A stretch of DNA of 64,000 nucleotides, taken from contig DASZPM010000003.1 in NCBI GenBank assembly GCA_035550215.1, positions 1 through 64,000 of the forward strand, read 5' to 3'. The notes under the pieces were generated by a model that was not told where the DNA came from, ran no database searches, and worked only from the letters and a program-made list of their open reading frames with translations. Shown piece by piece: positions 25,032-33,248 of the stretch. The DNA is from JABDFW01 sp035550215. GTDB taxonomy: Bacteria; Bacteroidota; Bacteroidia; Chitinophagales; Chitinophagaceae. The position numbers were made by a program, and so were the translations under genes. The first letter of the stretch is position 1; each line of letters opens with the position of its first letter.

Positions 25032-25073
25032 GCAACTAAGTTGCAAAGATAAGTATTTGCAACTTAGTTGCAA
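25032..25073 (-). promoter_or_regulatory. Paired palindromic operators around the merC -7 box
   Basis: Operator 1 is GCAACTAAGTTGC at 25032-25044. Operator 2 is TTGCAACTTAGTTGCAA at 25057-25073. Both have a GCAAC-N3-GTTGC core, and their centres are 27 bp apart. Between them the minus strand has TATCTTTG (25044-25051), a perfect -7 box, ending 19 nt before the merC start. Repressor binding would block the promoter on both sides. A Fur/Zur-type protein is the likely binder, since one is encoded 0.8 kb away; this is inferred. Confidence 0.72.
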
Positions 25074-25123
25074 AATAAAATGTTAAGCAATATGTTAAAT
25101 GCCGGTTAACCCAAAATGCTGGT

Positions 25124-25131
25124 TACCTTTG
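25124..25131 (+). promoter_or_regulatory. -7 box for SCO1-fur
   Basis: TACCTTTG matches TAnnTTTG exactly and lies 17 nt before the SCO1 start codon. The merC-type palindrome is absent from this side. Confidence 0.5.
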
Positions 25132-25148
25132 TTACATAACCTGTTTTT

Positions 25149-25838
25149 ATGCGAAAAAAGAAGTTAATAGCCTACAGCATATTCTTTTTTGTGCTGGTGG
25201 TAGTGTTTTTAATTGTAGTACTGGGGGATGTTAAAAGCCCCGCCGATTTATTCAGGGGAGAAACGTATGCTACATTAGCTTCAAATTTCAGGGGAAAATC
25301 GCCGGTGTTGAGCACGGTTAAGCCATTTACTTTTACAACGCAGGACGGGAAACCATTTACTGATAAGGATATGCTGGGTAAAGTTTGCGTGGTTAATTAT
25401 TTTTTTACTACGTGCAAAGGCATTTGCCCCCGCATGAATGCCAATATAAAATCAGCGATATACGATGAATTTAAAAATGACCCTGATTTTATGATTGTTT
25501 CGCATACCTGCGACCCCGAGATTGACTCAGCAGAAGTATTAAAAAAATATGCTGAAAAAATGGGCGTTGATACGCGCAAGTGGGTATTTTTAACCGGCCG
25601 GAAAGACAGCCTTTACCAGGCCGCCCGCAACAGCTACCTGCTGGATGACCCCAAGAATGCCGTTGTAAACATCAATGACCAATTTCTCCATACCCAGTTT
25701 TTAGCGCTTGTTGACAAAAATGGCAATGTACGCGGCCAGGTGTATGACGGCTTGAAAATTGACGAACTGAAACAATTGCAAAGTGATATAAAAGACCTTT
25801 TGCGGGAGAAGGCAACCAGCGCGGTTGCCGCCAATTAA
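25149..25838 (+). CDS. SCO1/SenC family protein (copper delivery/thioredoxin fold)
   Basis: This is a 229-residue protein with one N-terminal membrane anchor (about 6-26) and a periplasmic thioredoxin-like SCO domain. The copper-binding CxxxC is Cys89 and Cys93 in FFTTCKGICPRMN, with the conserved downstream His in DQFLHTQFLALVDKNG. SCO proteins load the CuA site of cytochrome c oxidase or keep its cysteines reduced. The gene is 11 nt ahead of the Fur-family repressor, which suggests an operon linked to metal supply. Cytochrome oxidase genes are not in the window. Confidence 0.92.
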   Translation: MRKKKLIAYSIFFFVLVVVFLIVVLGDVKSPADLFRGETYATLASNFRGKSPVLSTVKPFTFTTQDGKPFTDKDMLGKVCVVNYFFTTCKGICPRMNANIKSAIYDEFKNDPDFMIVSHTCDPEIDSAEVLKKYAEKMGVDTRKWVFLTGRKDSLYQAARNSYLLDDPKNAVVNINDQFLHTQFLALVDKNGNVRGQVYDGLKIDELKQLQSDIKDLLREKATSAVAAN

Positions 25839-25849
25839 CATACAATACC

Positions 25850-26272
25850 ATGGATACAATAGTTGCAGACATATTAAAAAGAAGCCAGTTAAGCGTTACC
25901 GACAGCAGGAAACGTATACTGGAATATTTTCAGCAGGCCAACGGTGCGCTGGCGCATGCTGATATAGAAAAGCTGTCAGGCGAGCATTTTGACCGTGTTA
26001 CTATTTACCGTACGCTGCAAACATTTGTTGAAAAAGGTATTATACATGCAATACCTACCGCGGATAATTCCATACGGTATGCCCTCTGCAAAAATGACTG
26101 CGCCGAAGGCCACCACCATGATAACCATGTACATTTTATGTGTGATAAATGCGGTACAACTTATTGCCTTGACCATGTAACCATACCTGCCGTGCAAATG
26201 CCCGAAGGTTTTACAAACGGCCAGGTGAATGTGCTGGTAAGCGGTGTTTGCAAAAATTGTAACCCGCAATAA
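25850..26272 (+). CDS. Fur-family transcriptional repressor (Fur/Zur type)
   Basis: This is a 140-residue metal-responsive repressor. The N-terminal winged helix includes TDSRKRILEYFQ and HFDRVTIYRTLQTFVEKGII. The C-terminal part has the histidine-rich CAEGHHHDNHVHFMC metal site, then CDKCG and a final CKNC, giving two CxxC pairs for structural zinc. These features fit Zur or Fur; the sequence does not decide which metal. It is probably co-transcribed with SCO1. The GCAAC-N3-GTTGC palindromes at the nearby merC promoter are candidate binding sites. Confidence 0.9.
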   Translation: MDTIVADILKRSQLSVTDSRKRILEYFQQANGALAHADIEKLSGEHFDRVTIYRTLQTFVEKGIIHAIPTADNSIRYALCKNDCAEGHHHDNHVHFMCDKCGTTYCLDHVTIPAVQMPEGFTNGQVNVLVSGVCKNCNPQ

Positions 26273-26318
26273 TATTAAACAAAGGTGTTGCGGCTGCAAC
26301 ACCGTTATATAATAGTAT

Positions 26319-26807
26319 ATGGAAAACATTTCGTTCCTGGTTGACTATCATGTTTGGGCGCATAATAAGGTGCTGCAGCAGCTGCAGGCAATAACAGCGG
26401 AAGAATGGAACAAAGAATTGGGGGGCAGTTTCCCGACATTGCGCGAACTGTATAAACACCTCATAGTTGCTGATTATCGCTGGCTGCAGCGCTGGAAAGG
26501 AGTATCATTAGCGCCTATACCCGATACATTTGTTTTTGAAAACTACACGCAGTTAAATGCAATATGGCAGCCAATATTACAGGAAATGAAAACTGTTGCG
26601 GACCATTTTTTTGCGACAGACCCCGACCAACCCTTAAACTTTACCACTTCAGCAGGTGCTAATTTTACCATGCCTTTTTGGCAAACGCTTTACCAGGTGG
26701 TAAACCATGGCAGCTACCACCGCGGGCAGGTAACCAATATGCTGCGTATGCTGGATAAAAAACCTGTTGGCACAGATATATTTTTATTTTTTGTAGAGCG
26801 TGGGTAG
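26319..26807 (+). CDS. DinB/YfiT-like metal-binding four-helix protein
   Basis: This 162-residue protein has the DinB fold, a four-helix bundle with a three-histidine metal site. The first His is in LRELYKHLIVADYRWLQR (near residue 47). The other two are in the VVNHGSYHRGQV motif near residues 132-137, followed by MLRMLDKKP. DinB-superfamily enzymes include thiol-dependent transferases (bacillithiol or mycothiol type); the actual substrate cannot be told here. The N-terminal YHVWAHNKVL is typical. It is 46 nt after the Fur gene and could share the transcript. Confidence 0.88.
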   Translation: MENISFLVDYHVWAHNKVLQQLQAITAEEWNKELGGSFPTLRELYKHLIVADYRWLQRWKGVSLAPIPDTFVFENYTQLNAIWQPILQEMKTVADHFFATDPDQPLNFTTSAGANFTMPFWQTLYQVVNHGSYHRGQVTNMLRMLDKKPVGTDIFLFFVERG

Positions 26808-26829
26808 TTACGCATAAAAGATGTTCGCA

Positions 26830-26867
26830 AATAATAAAGGCTGCCCTTGCAGACAGCCTTTATTATT
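26830..26867. terminator. Bidirectional terminator
   Basis: A perfect 14-bp stem, AATAATAAAGGCTG paired with CAGCCTTTATTATT, has a 10-nt loop. It lies between two convergent genes and can act for both. Confidence 0.85.
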
Positions 26868-26892
26868 GCTTTGAACTATTATTTTTGCCCTG

Positions 26893-29800
26893 TTAGAAAC
26901 TGTACCTCAGTCCAATCTTCATATTCCAGCGTGAGGTAAAGTCTGATATGCTCCACGCTTTGCCGGTGTTGGAGTCTGTTGCATATTGAGGGCTAAATGT
27001 AAATGTAGGCGTTGTGGGGTTTATCCATTGGCTTGTTTTTGCTACATCAATCGGTTCAGACTCCTGGTAGGCAACATAGTATGAGCGTCCCCATTTTTTA
27101 TTAAGCAGGTTACCTACGTTAAATATATCAACGCTAAATTCAAGCCTGTGCATTTTATAAATGTTCCAGCCTTCTGCAAGCCTGAAGTCCACATGATTTT
27201 CCCACGGCGTACGGTTACCATTTCTTTCTAAAGTCTGCCCCTGGTGCGCTTTCAGGTAGCTGTCAGAGTTGATATAAGTTTCAAGCGCCTGCCAGTCATT
27301 GGGATAAAGCAATTGAGCCTCCTGCTGGTTAGCGGGCACATACATTATATCGTTGTTGTTGCCGGGGTCATCACCGTTCAAGTCGCCGTAATAAGCATAG
27401 CTAAAGCGCTGGCCTGATTGCCCTGTGTACACTAAACCAACGGTTGTGTATAACGGCCCGTATTTAAATGTTTTAGTAACGTATGCGATAATCCTGGAAC
27501 CCGGGTCGTAATTCGAAGGGGTAAGCGTAGCATTGTTCAGGCCGTTTACGGTGTACACGTAGCGCCAGTTAGAGATGGCCTGGGAAGATGTGCCATCATT
27601 AAGCGAATAGGAGTGCCCTAAAGTGTAAGCAATGCTTGCAGTAAAGCCGTTTTTAAAAGGTCGTTGCAACTGTGCTGTTAAATCATACGCGTATCCTTTG
27701 CTTGTATTGGTGAGCATGATAATATTAGAGAAACGGCTGTCAATTTTCGTTCCCGGGTACACAGGCCGCATAGAGTTGCCAATTTTCAGCATAGCGGTTG
27801 AAGGCGCAGCGTTAATATCCTTATAGTTAATGTCATTAAGTGTTTTTGTAAATATTCCCTCTATTGTTCCAATCAATCCCCAGGGCAATTTCTGGTCTAC
27901 TGCAAAGTTTGCACGCAGCGTACGGGGAACTTTAAAATCAGGGCTGGTTACGTCAATTTCTGACGGTGCACTGTTAGGGTTCGCTGGTATGTAAGCGCCC
28001 AAATGCGGGTCTTTGGCGTTATAGGTAAGTGCGACGCCGGATGGAATGCCGGAAGAATAAACGTCGTACTTAATAGATTCAACACCAGTATTGGAATATT
28101 GGTTTGATACCCATACAAAAGGAACGCGGCCGGTAAACAGGCCAATACCACCGCGAAGCTGTGTTTGGTGCCTGCCGTTTACATCGTAGTTAAACCCAAC
28201 ACGTGGTGAAAGCAACAGCGTGCTTTTGGGTATTTTGTTTGTTGCAACGCCGTTGGCAATGGCGATTTGAGAAGAATTAAATGTTGTATTATCCGACGGT
28301 TTGTTGAAATAAACCGGCAGGTCAATGCGCAAACCGTATGTTAAATGAAAGTTGCTGCTAACATCCCAATTGTCCTGGCCATACACGCCAAACTGGCCAA
28401 AGTGCACTTTGCCCGGGGCAAGGTCATTCCCCCCTTTGGTGGAATAACTAACGTGGTATTGACTTAACGGGCCATTATTTAAAAAGTCGCTTACACTGTT
28501 GTAATAATAAGCGCCGTAATATGCCCTAAGGAACACGTTGGTGGTATTGAAAAACTCGTTATCTGTGCCTACGGTAATTTTATGCTTGCCGGCATAAATA
28601 TCAAAATTGTCAGTAAGGGTAAAATTATCCTGGTTTAACTGGTTAGCGGAAGAATATTGTTCGCCGCCAATATTGTAGGTTAGGTTGGTAGGCTTGTCCT
28701 GTATAACAATAGTAGGAAAGACGGGACTGCTGAAACGGTTATCTCTTATGGCATTATAAGTTAACCGGAGCATGTTGGAATATTTGCTGGAAATATTTGA
28801 ATTAAGCTCGATAACCGCAGAGTTTGTTTTATCCTGGAACTGGTAGCCGCCATTGCCGAAAGTAATGGAAGATACACTGCGGCTGATAGAATAATTACTG
28901 CCATCCACGTAGCTGTCACGTATAGTGAGTTTGTTTTTGTTGTCAATATTCCAGTCTATACGGGCAAATATTTCATTTGATTTCCTGTCGCTGTTAATAT
29001 CAGTATAACTACCGGGGTTATAATTATACTTGCTCATTAAATATTGGCTTATGCTGTCAAGTGTGCTGGTATGAAACTTAGACCCGGAACCATTTTCGGC
29101 CGGGTTATACCCTAATGGTTGTGAACGTTTGTATAATTCTGCATTTACAAAAAAGAACACCTTGTTTTTAACGATAGGCCCTCCCAGGCGGAAGCCCAAT
29201 GTTTTGTCAGTAAAATCAGATAGTTTATTGCCGGAGGTAACACTCTTTCCAACAAAATTTTGGTTTTGATAATATGAGTAAACCGAACCATGAAATTGGT
29301 TAGTACCGCTGCGTGTAACCGCGTTGGTGCCACCGCCTGTAAAACCACCTTGTCTTACATCATAAGGTGAAAGAACAACCTGTATCTGGTCAATGGCGTC
29401 TAAAGGTATAGGATTAATACCTGCTTGCCCGCCATTGGTACCTGAAGCGGCGAGGCCAAAAACGTCTGTAGCATTGGCGCCATCCACAGAAAATTGGTTA
29501 TACCTGTTATTTTGGCCGCCGAAAGAAGTACCCAAAGAACTTCCATCGCTGCCACTGGAATAGGAAACAGCCTGTGGCGTTAACCTGGTAAAATCGGCAA
29601 CACTTCGGCCAATGGTGGGCAACGATTGTAACTGCTGCTGAGATATTTGGGTTGAGGCCCCCTGCAAATCTCTGCCTATGTTTTTGCGGGCCGCTACTAC
29701 AACTTCGGTAAGTGTTTGAGAAGAATTTTGCAATATGGGGGTCAGTTTTGTATCTACACCCAACTCAAGATAAACATCATTAAAAGTCTGCGTTTCATAC

Positions 29801-30063
29801 CCTACATACGAAACATCAATTTTATAAGGGCCGCCCACGCGCATATTAGGAATAGTGAATGCCCCGCCAGCCCTGGCCGCGGTACTGTACTGTGTACCGG
29901 ATGGCTGGTGTATAGCAGTGATGGTTGCGCCTTCAAGGCCTTTGCCATCTGCCCCTGTTACTTTGCCTGATATACTGCTGGTGGTAATTTGCGCCATTGA
30001 TGGTAAACACCAAATTATGGCGAATACTAATAATGATAGTAGTCTTCTTAATCTCATAAACAT
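26893..30063 (-). CDS. TonB-dependent receptor, Oar-like
   Basis: This is a large outer-membrane receptor of 1056 residues. It has a signal peptide (about 1-25), then a carboxypeptidase-regulatory-like domain (ITTSSISGKVTGADGKGLEGA, about 25-110), a plug-like region (about 125-260, with TRSGTNQFHGSVYSYYQNQNF) and a long beta-barrel ending in WNMKIGLRYSF. The SxGTNxFHG stretch and overall layout are those of Oar/RagA-less receptors found alone. No SusD partner is adjacent, so it is not a classical Sus-type glycan pair. The substrate is unknown; related Oar proteins bind peptides or export cargo. The upstream start could also be the Met three codons later (MRLRRLL). Confidence 0.92.
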   Translation of the reverse strand: MFMRLRRLLSLLVFAIIWCLPSMAQITTSSISGKVTGADGKGLEGATITAIHQPSGTQYSTAARAGGAFTIPNMRVGGPYKIDVSYVGYETQTFNDVYLELGVDTKLTPILQNSSQTLTEVVVAARKNIGRDLQGASTQISQQQLQSLPTIGRSVADFTRLTPQAVSYSSGSDGSSLGTSFGGQNNRYNQFSVDGANATDVFGLAASGTNGGQAGINPIPLDAIDQIQVVLSPYDVRQGGFTGGGTNAVTRSGTNQFHGSVYSYYQNQNFVGKSVTSGNKLSDFTDKTLGFRLGGPIVKNKVFFFVNAELYKRSQPLGYNPAENGSGSKFHTSTLDSISQYLMSKYNYNPGSYTDINSDRKSNEIFARIDWNIDNKNKLTIRDSYVDGSNYSISRSVSSITFGNGGYQFQDKTNSAVIELNSNISSKYSNMLRLTYNAIRDNRFSSPVFPTIVIQDKPTNLTYNIGGEQYSSANQLNQDNFTLTDNFDIYAGKHKITVGTDNEFFNTTNVFLRAYYGAYYYNSVSDFLNNGPLSQYHVSYSTKGGNDLAPGKVHFGQFGVYGQDNWDVSSNFHLTYGLRIDLPVYFNKPSDNTTFNSSQIAIANGVATNKIPKSTLLLSPRVGFNYDVNGRHQTQLRGGIGLFTGRVPFVWVSNQYSNTGVESIKYDVYSSGIPSGVALTYNAKDPHLGAYIPANPNSAPSEIDVTSPDFKVPRTLRANFAVDQKLPWGLIGTIEGIFTKTLNDINYKDINAAPSTAMLKIGNSMRPVYPGTKIDSRFSNIIMLTNTSKGYAYDLTAQLQRPFKNGFTASIAYTLGHSYSLNDGTSSQAISNWRYVYTVNGLNNATLTPSNYDPGSRIIAYVTKTFKYGPLYTTVGLVYTGQSGQRFSYAYYGDLNGDDPGNNNDIMYVPANQQEAQLLYPNDWQALETYINSDSYLKAHQGQTLERNGNRTPWENHVDFRLAEGWNIYKMHRLEFSVDIFNVGNLLNKKWGRSYYVAYQESEPIDVAKTSQWINPTTPTFTFSPQYATDSNTGKAWSISDFTSRWNMKIGLRYSF

Positions 30064-30381
30064 AAAATTTGGGGTAAAAGTAGGGTGGCTAAAACTGAAA
30101 TTTATAGGATATAAAGACTATTTAATAATTTGATAATATGTTGTAGATTGTTTTCAACACTTTTATGAATACTAAATAACAATAATGAAAATTGGTGCTA
30201 AATTATTGAAAAAGAATACTTTAGAACTACAACATATATATTTTATGATTATATCTGTTATTTGATAAACTTATTAGCAGAATATTTTGAAAAACAACGA
30301 GTTAAAGCATTTAAGTTCATACCTGCCAAAAATTGCTATGCTGCCTTGTTTTAATAAGGGCTGAGGGAAATAGTATTCAGT
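30064..30381. other. A+T-rich promoter region of the TonB receptor with a distant inverted repeat
   Basis: About 320 very A+T-rich bases. An 11-bp inverted repeat, ATATGTTGTAG at 30136-30146 and CTACAACATAT at 30227-30237, is 80 bp apart. I find no gene, no terminator with a T tract and no clean TAnnTTTG on the minus strand. The two copies may be two sites of one regulator. Confidence 0.45.
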
Positions 30382-30996
30382 CTATGTAGTTTTTGCCTGG
30401 TTTAATTCCACCCCGTTTAGCTGGCTTAATAAACTTATTAATTCATCAGCCCTGCTTTTCGGTACATCAATTATCATATTACAAAACAACTGCATTTCCT
30501 GTTGTATTATATCACAGTTAAACGCTTTTATCCAACGCATAACCTCGTTCATTTGGGTGTAATTAAATGTAAGCTGCCACCTTGCCATTACAGGCTTTTG
30601 AATAAAAGGCGTGAGTTGCAAAGCCATTGCCGCGGCAGATTTATAAGCATTTATCAAACCCGGTACACCCAGCAATGTTCCGCCAAAATACCGCACTACA
30701 ATTATTAAAACGTTGGTTAACTCCTTACTGTCAATCTGCCCCAGTATCGGTTTGCCTGCTGTACCGGACGGTTCACCGTCATCGCTTGCCCTGAAGTTGT
30801 TATTGTCAAGGCCCAGCCTGTAGGCAAAACTGTGGTGCACTGCTTTTGGGTGTTCTTTTTTAAGTAGCTGTAACTTCTCCTTAAAATCGTTTACTGTTTG
30901 TATGGGATAAGCAAATGCCAAAAACCTGCTGCCCCGGTCTTTAAACTCGGCAAATGAGGCTTGCGCTATGGTTTGGTAAACACCCGTTTCTGTCAT
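30382..30996 (-). CDS. YigZ/IMPACT family protein
   Basis: This is a 204-residue cytoplasmic protein of the YigZ (UPF0029/IMPACT) family, whose eukaryotic relative regulates translation via Gcn2. The signature is the SRFLAFAYPIQ start and HHSFAYRLG, then RASDDGEPSGTAGKPIL and VVRYFGGTLLGVPGLINAY. The C-terminal DUF1949-like ferredoxin fold is also present. The biochemical role in bacteria is not settled. It is 11 nt downstream of ribD on the same strand and likely co-transcribed. Confidence 0.92.
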   Translation of the reverse strand: MTETGVYQTIAQASFAEFKDRGSRFLAFAYPIQTVNDFKEKLQLLKKEHPKAVHHSFAYRLGLDNNNFRASDDGEPSGTAGKPILGQIDSKELTNVLIIVVRYFGGTLLGVPGLINAYKSAAAMALQLTPFIQKPVMARWQLTFNYTQMNEVMRWIKAFNCDIIQQEMQLFCNMIIDVPKSRADELISLLSQLNGVELNQAKTT

Positions 30997-31007
30997 CAGC
31001 GGTAAAC

Positions 31008-32063
31008 TTAATTGAAGGGAAATGTTGAATGATGGAAATAATCAATCCTGTCAGTGAATATTTGTTCGTGATGGCTTAAGCGGCAATGCGTAAGCGCCGG
31101 GGCCGGTAAACCGCTTTCAACAAATAATTCCTGGTTGGTTATTATACGGGCTTCGTCCCACAAGCCCTCGTTAATAAAAGATTGTAGCAGTTTTGCCCCT
31201 CCTTCCACAATAACACTTTGCAAATTGTTTTGGTAACAGGCGTTTGTTACCTGGTGTACCAGGCTAATATCTTCAGTAACCTGGTAATATGCCAGGTTAT
31301 CGCCATCTTCATGTTTAATAGTATTAAATACTATGGTACGCTGCCGGCCATTAAATAGCTGCAGGTGCTGTGGCAATCTCAAATGTGCATCAACCACCAG
31401 TCTTACAGGGCTTCTGCCATGCCATAAACGGTTGGTAAGTGCAGGGTTATCCAGCAAAGCAGTATTTGTGCCTGCCAGTATTGCCGCCTCCTCGCTGCGC
31501 CATTTGTGTACCAGCTTGTTGGTAACATCATTGGTTATATACAATCTTTCTGCGGATAGCGAAGCAATTTTTGCATTGGCTGTTTGCGCCCACTTTAATA
31601 TAATATAAGGCCTTTGTTGGGTATGAAAAGTAAAAAACCGCCTGTTAATATTAATGCATTCATTTTCCAGCACACCCATTGTCACATCAACCCCTGCTGC
31701 CTGCAGTCTTTCTATACCCTTGCCATCTACCTGTTTAAAGGGGTCACGGCAGCCTATTACCACTTTTGGTATGCGGTTACGAATGATGAGGTCTGCGCAG
31801 GGCGGTGTTTTTCCATAATGCGCACAGGGCTCCAGCGAAACATACATTGTGGAAAATGGAATAAGCCCACGATTTTCTTCTGCCACGCTGTTAATGCAAT
31901 TAACCTCTGCATGCGGGCCTCCGTACAACTTGTGATACCCTTCGCCAATAATTACATCATTATGCACCAGCACAGCGCCCACCATAGGGTTAGGGGCTGT
32001 ATAACCTGCCGCCGATTGGGCTAACTGCAGGCAGCGGCGCATGTACAATTCATCATTGGTCAT
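31008..32063 (-). CDS. ribD: Bifunctional riboflavin deaminase/reductase
   Basis: This is the bifunctional diaminohydroxyphosphoribosylaminopyrimidine deaminase and 5-amino-6-(5-phosphoribosylamino)uracil reductase of riboflavin synthesis. I place the start at MTNDELYMRRCLQLAQ (32063), giving 351 residues; the longer frame upstream adds unrelated residues. The deaminase zinc site is HAEVNCINS and PCAHYGKTPPCADLII. The reductase domain begins near residue 145 (PYIILKWAQTANAKIA) and has SVIVEGGAKLLQSFI. No other rib gene is next to it. A -7 box sits 7 nt upstream of the start. Confidence 0.94.
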   Translation of the reverse strand: MTNDELYMRRCLQLAQSAAGYTAPNPMVGAVLVHNDVIIGEGYHKLYGGPHAEVNCINSVAEENRGLIPFSTMYVSLEPCAHYGKTPPCADLIIRNRIPKVVIGCRDPFKQVDGKGIERLQAAGVDVTMGVLENECININRRFFTFHTQQRPYIILKWAQTANAKIASLSAERLYITNDVTNKLVHKWRSEEAAILAGTNTALLDNPALTNRLWHGRSPVRLVVDAHLRLPQHLQLFNGRQRTIVFNTIKHEDGDNLAYYQVTEDISLVHQVTNACYQNNLQSVIVEGGAKLLQSFINEGLWDEARIITNQELFVESGLPAPALTHCRLSHHEQIFTDRIDYFHHSTFPFN

Positions 32064-32069
32064 AAACGC

Positions 32070-32077
32070 CAAAGATA
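32070..32077 (-). promoter_or_regulatory. -7 box for ribD-yigZ
   Basis: The minus strand reads TATCTTTG, a perfect -7 box whose last base is 7 nt before the ribD start codon. The message should be leaderless or nearly so. No FMN riboswitch (RFN element) can fit between. Confidence 0.5.
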
Positions 32078-32090
32078 CTAACATTGCAGT

Positions 32091-32954
32091 ATGACGATAC
32101 AGGAAGCCTATAAGCAGTTGCTGTTCCAGCTTTACGAGTTGTATAATGACCGTGAGGCTGCAAACATAGCGGATATGGTGATGGAGCATGTAACGGCCCA
32201 ACGGCGGATTGACCGTATAGTGTACAAGGATTTACCTGTATCTATGCTACAGCAAGCAATGCTGGAGGAATTGACACTGCAATTACTGAAGCATACCCCT
32301 GTGCAATATGTATTGCATGAAGCATGGTTTGCAGGTATGAAGTTTTACGTAGATGAAAACGTACTGATACCCCGCCCGGAGACAGAGGAACTGGTGGATT
32401 GGATATGCCAGATACAGGCAACGGGTATCCGTCAACCGGTATCCGTTTTGGACATTGGCACTGGCAGCGGGTGTATACCTGTTTCCATCAAAAAGAAATT
32501 TCCTGAATGGGATGTATATGCCGTTGATATATCCGCAGGAGCATTGGCGGTGGCCCAAAAAAACGCTATACTTAATGAGGTTAATATCAATTTTCATTTG
32601 CTGGATATTTTGGATGTGCAAGCCAGCGCTGGTTTGCCTGTGTTTGACATAATAATAAGTAACCCGCCATATATACGCGAAAGCGAGGCTGCCACGATGC
32701 ATAATAATGTACTGGTATTTGAACCACACACAGCCCTGTTTGTACCGGATGAAGATGCATTATTGTTTTACAGAACGATTGCTGATTTTGCGCTTGAGCA
32801 TTTGAACCCCGGCGGTTTTTTGTTTTTTGAGATTAATGAAAGCCTGGGTAAAGAAGTTTGCGGCCTGCTTGCGGCCAGGGGATTTGAGCATATTGAATTA
32901 AGAAAGGATTTGCAGGGTAAGGACAGGATGGTGAGGGCAAAAAGAAATTTGTAG
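32091..32954 (+). CDS. prmC: Release factor glutamine methyltransferase
   Basis: This enzyme methylates the glutamine of the GGQ motif of release factors RF1 and RF2 using S-adenosylmethionine. The 287 residues are normal. An N-terminal helical domain (about 1-80) is followed by the PVQYVLHEAWFAGMKFYVDENVLIPRPETE-type entry, then motif I VLDIGTGSGCIPVSI and the catalytic IISNPPYI. The end has LRKDLQGKDRMVRA, as in PrmC. It diverges from ribD by 27 nt. The gene for its substrate, prfA, begins at 63523 in this window. Confidence 0.94.
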   Translation: MTIQEAYKQLLFQLYELYNDREAANIADMVMEHVTAQRRIDRIVYKDLPVSMLQQAMLEELTLQLLKHTPVQYVLHEAWFAGMKFYVDENVLIPRPETEELVDWICQIQATGIRQPVSVLDIGTGSGCIPVSIKKKFPEWDVYAVDISAGALAVAQKNAILNEVNINFHLLDILDVQASAGLPVFDIIISNPPYIRESEAATMHNNVLVFEPHTALFVPDEDALLFYRTIADFALEHLNPGGFLFFEINESLGKEVCGLLAARGFEHIELRKDLQGKDRMVRAKRNL

Positions 32955-33213
32955 CTATTCATACAAAGTTGCGCCTTTCAACATATTTGCGAATGTTTGC
33001 CAACTCGGCACATCAGCAGATATGCTCTGTTTATTATTATCATAATAACCCTGGATATCCTCGGCATATCGACCTAAAGCTTCTAAAAAAACTTTCCAGT
33101 GTTCTGTTTTCCCAGGTTTTAGAATTATCAACAAAATCCTGTTGCAATAAAACAATAAACTGTGCAAATGACTTTCTGTCTTTCACTATAAATTCTGAAA
33201 TATACTCTGTCAT
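32955..33213 (-). pseudogene. DUF7660-like small gene broken by a T7 frameshift
   Basis: From the ATG at 33213 the minus strand reads MTEYISEFIVKDRKSFAQF onward to WENRTLESF. At a run of seven T (A7 at 33086-33092 on the plus strand) the frame must skip one base to continue as LEALGRYAEDIQGYY and finish with ATLYE. With six T the gene would be a continuous 85-residue protein. WENRTLESFLEAL and AEDIQGYY with a final PSW..FA pattern match my recollection of DUF7660 proteins. As given, translation stops early after LESFFRS. A sequencing or assembly error in the homopolymer, a real recent mutation, or slippage are the alternatives. Confidence 0.7.
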
Positions 33214-33248
33214 AATTCGGGTTTTACTTATTGCAACACATAGCTTCT

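Noticed and set aside
32064..32090. FMN riboswitch upstream of ribD
   Set aside because: Only 27 nt separate ribD from prmC and the -7 box lies 7 nt from the ribD start, leaving no room.
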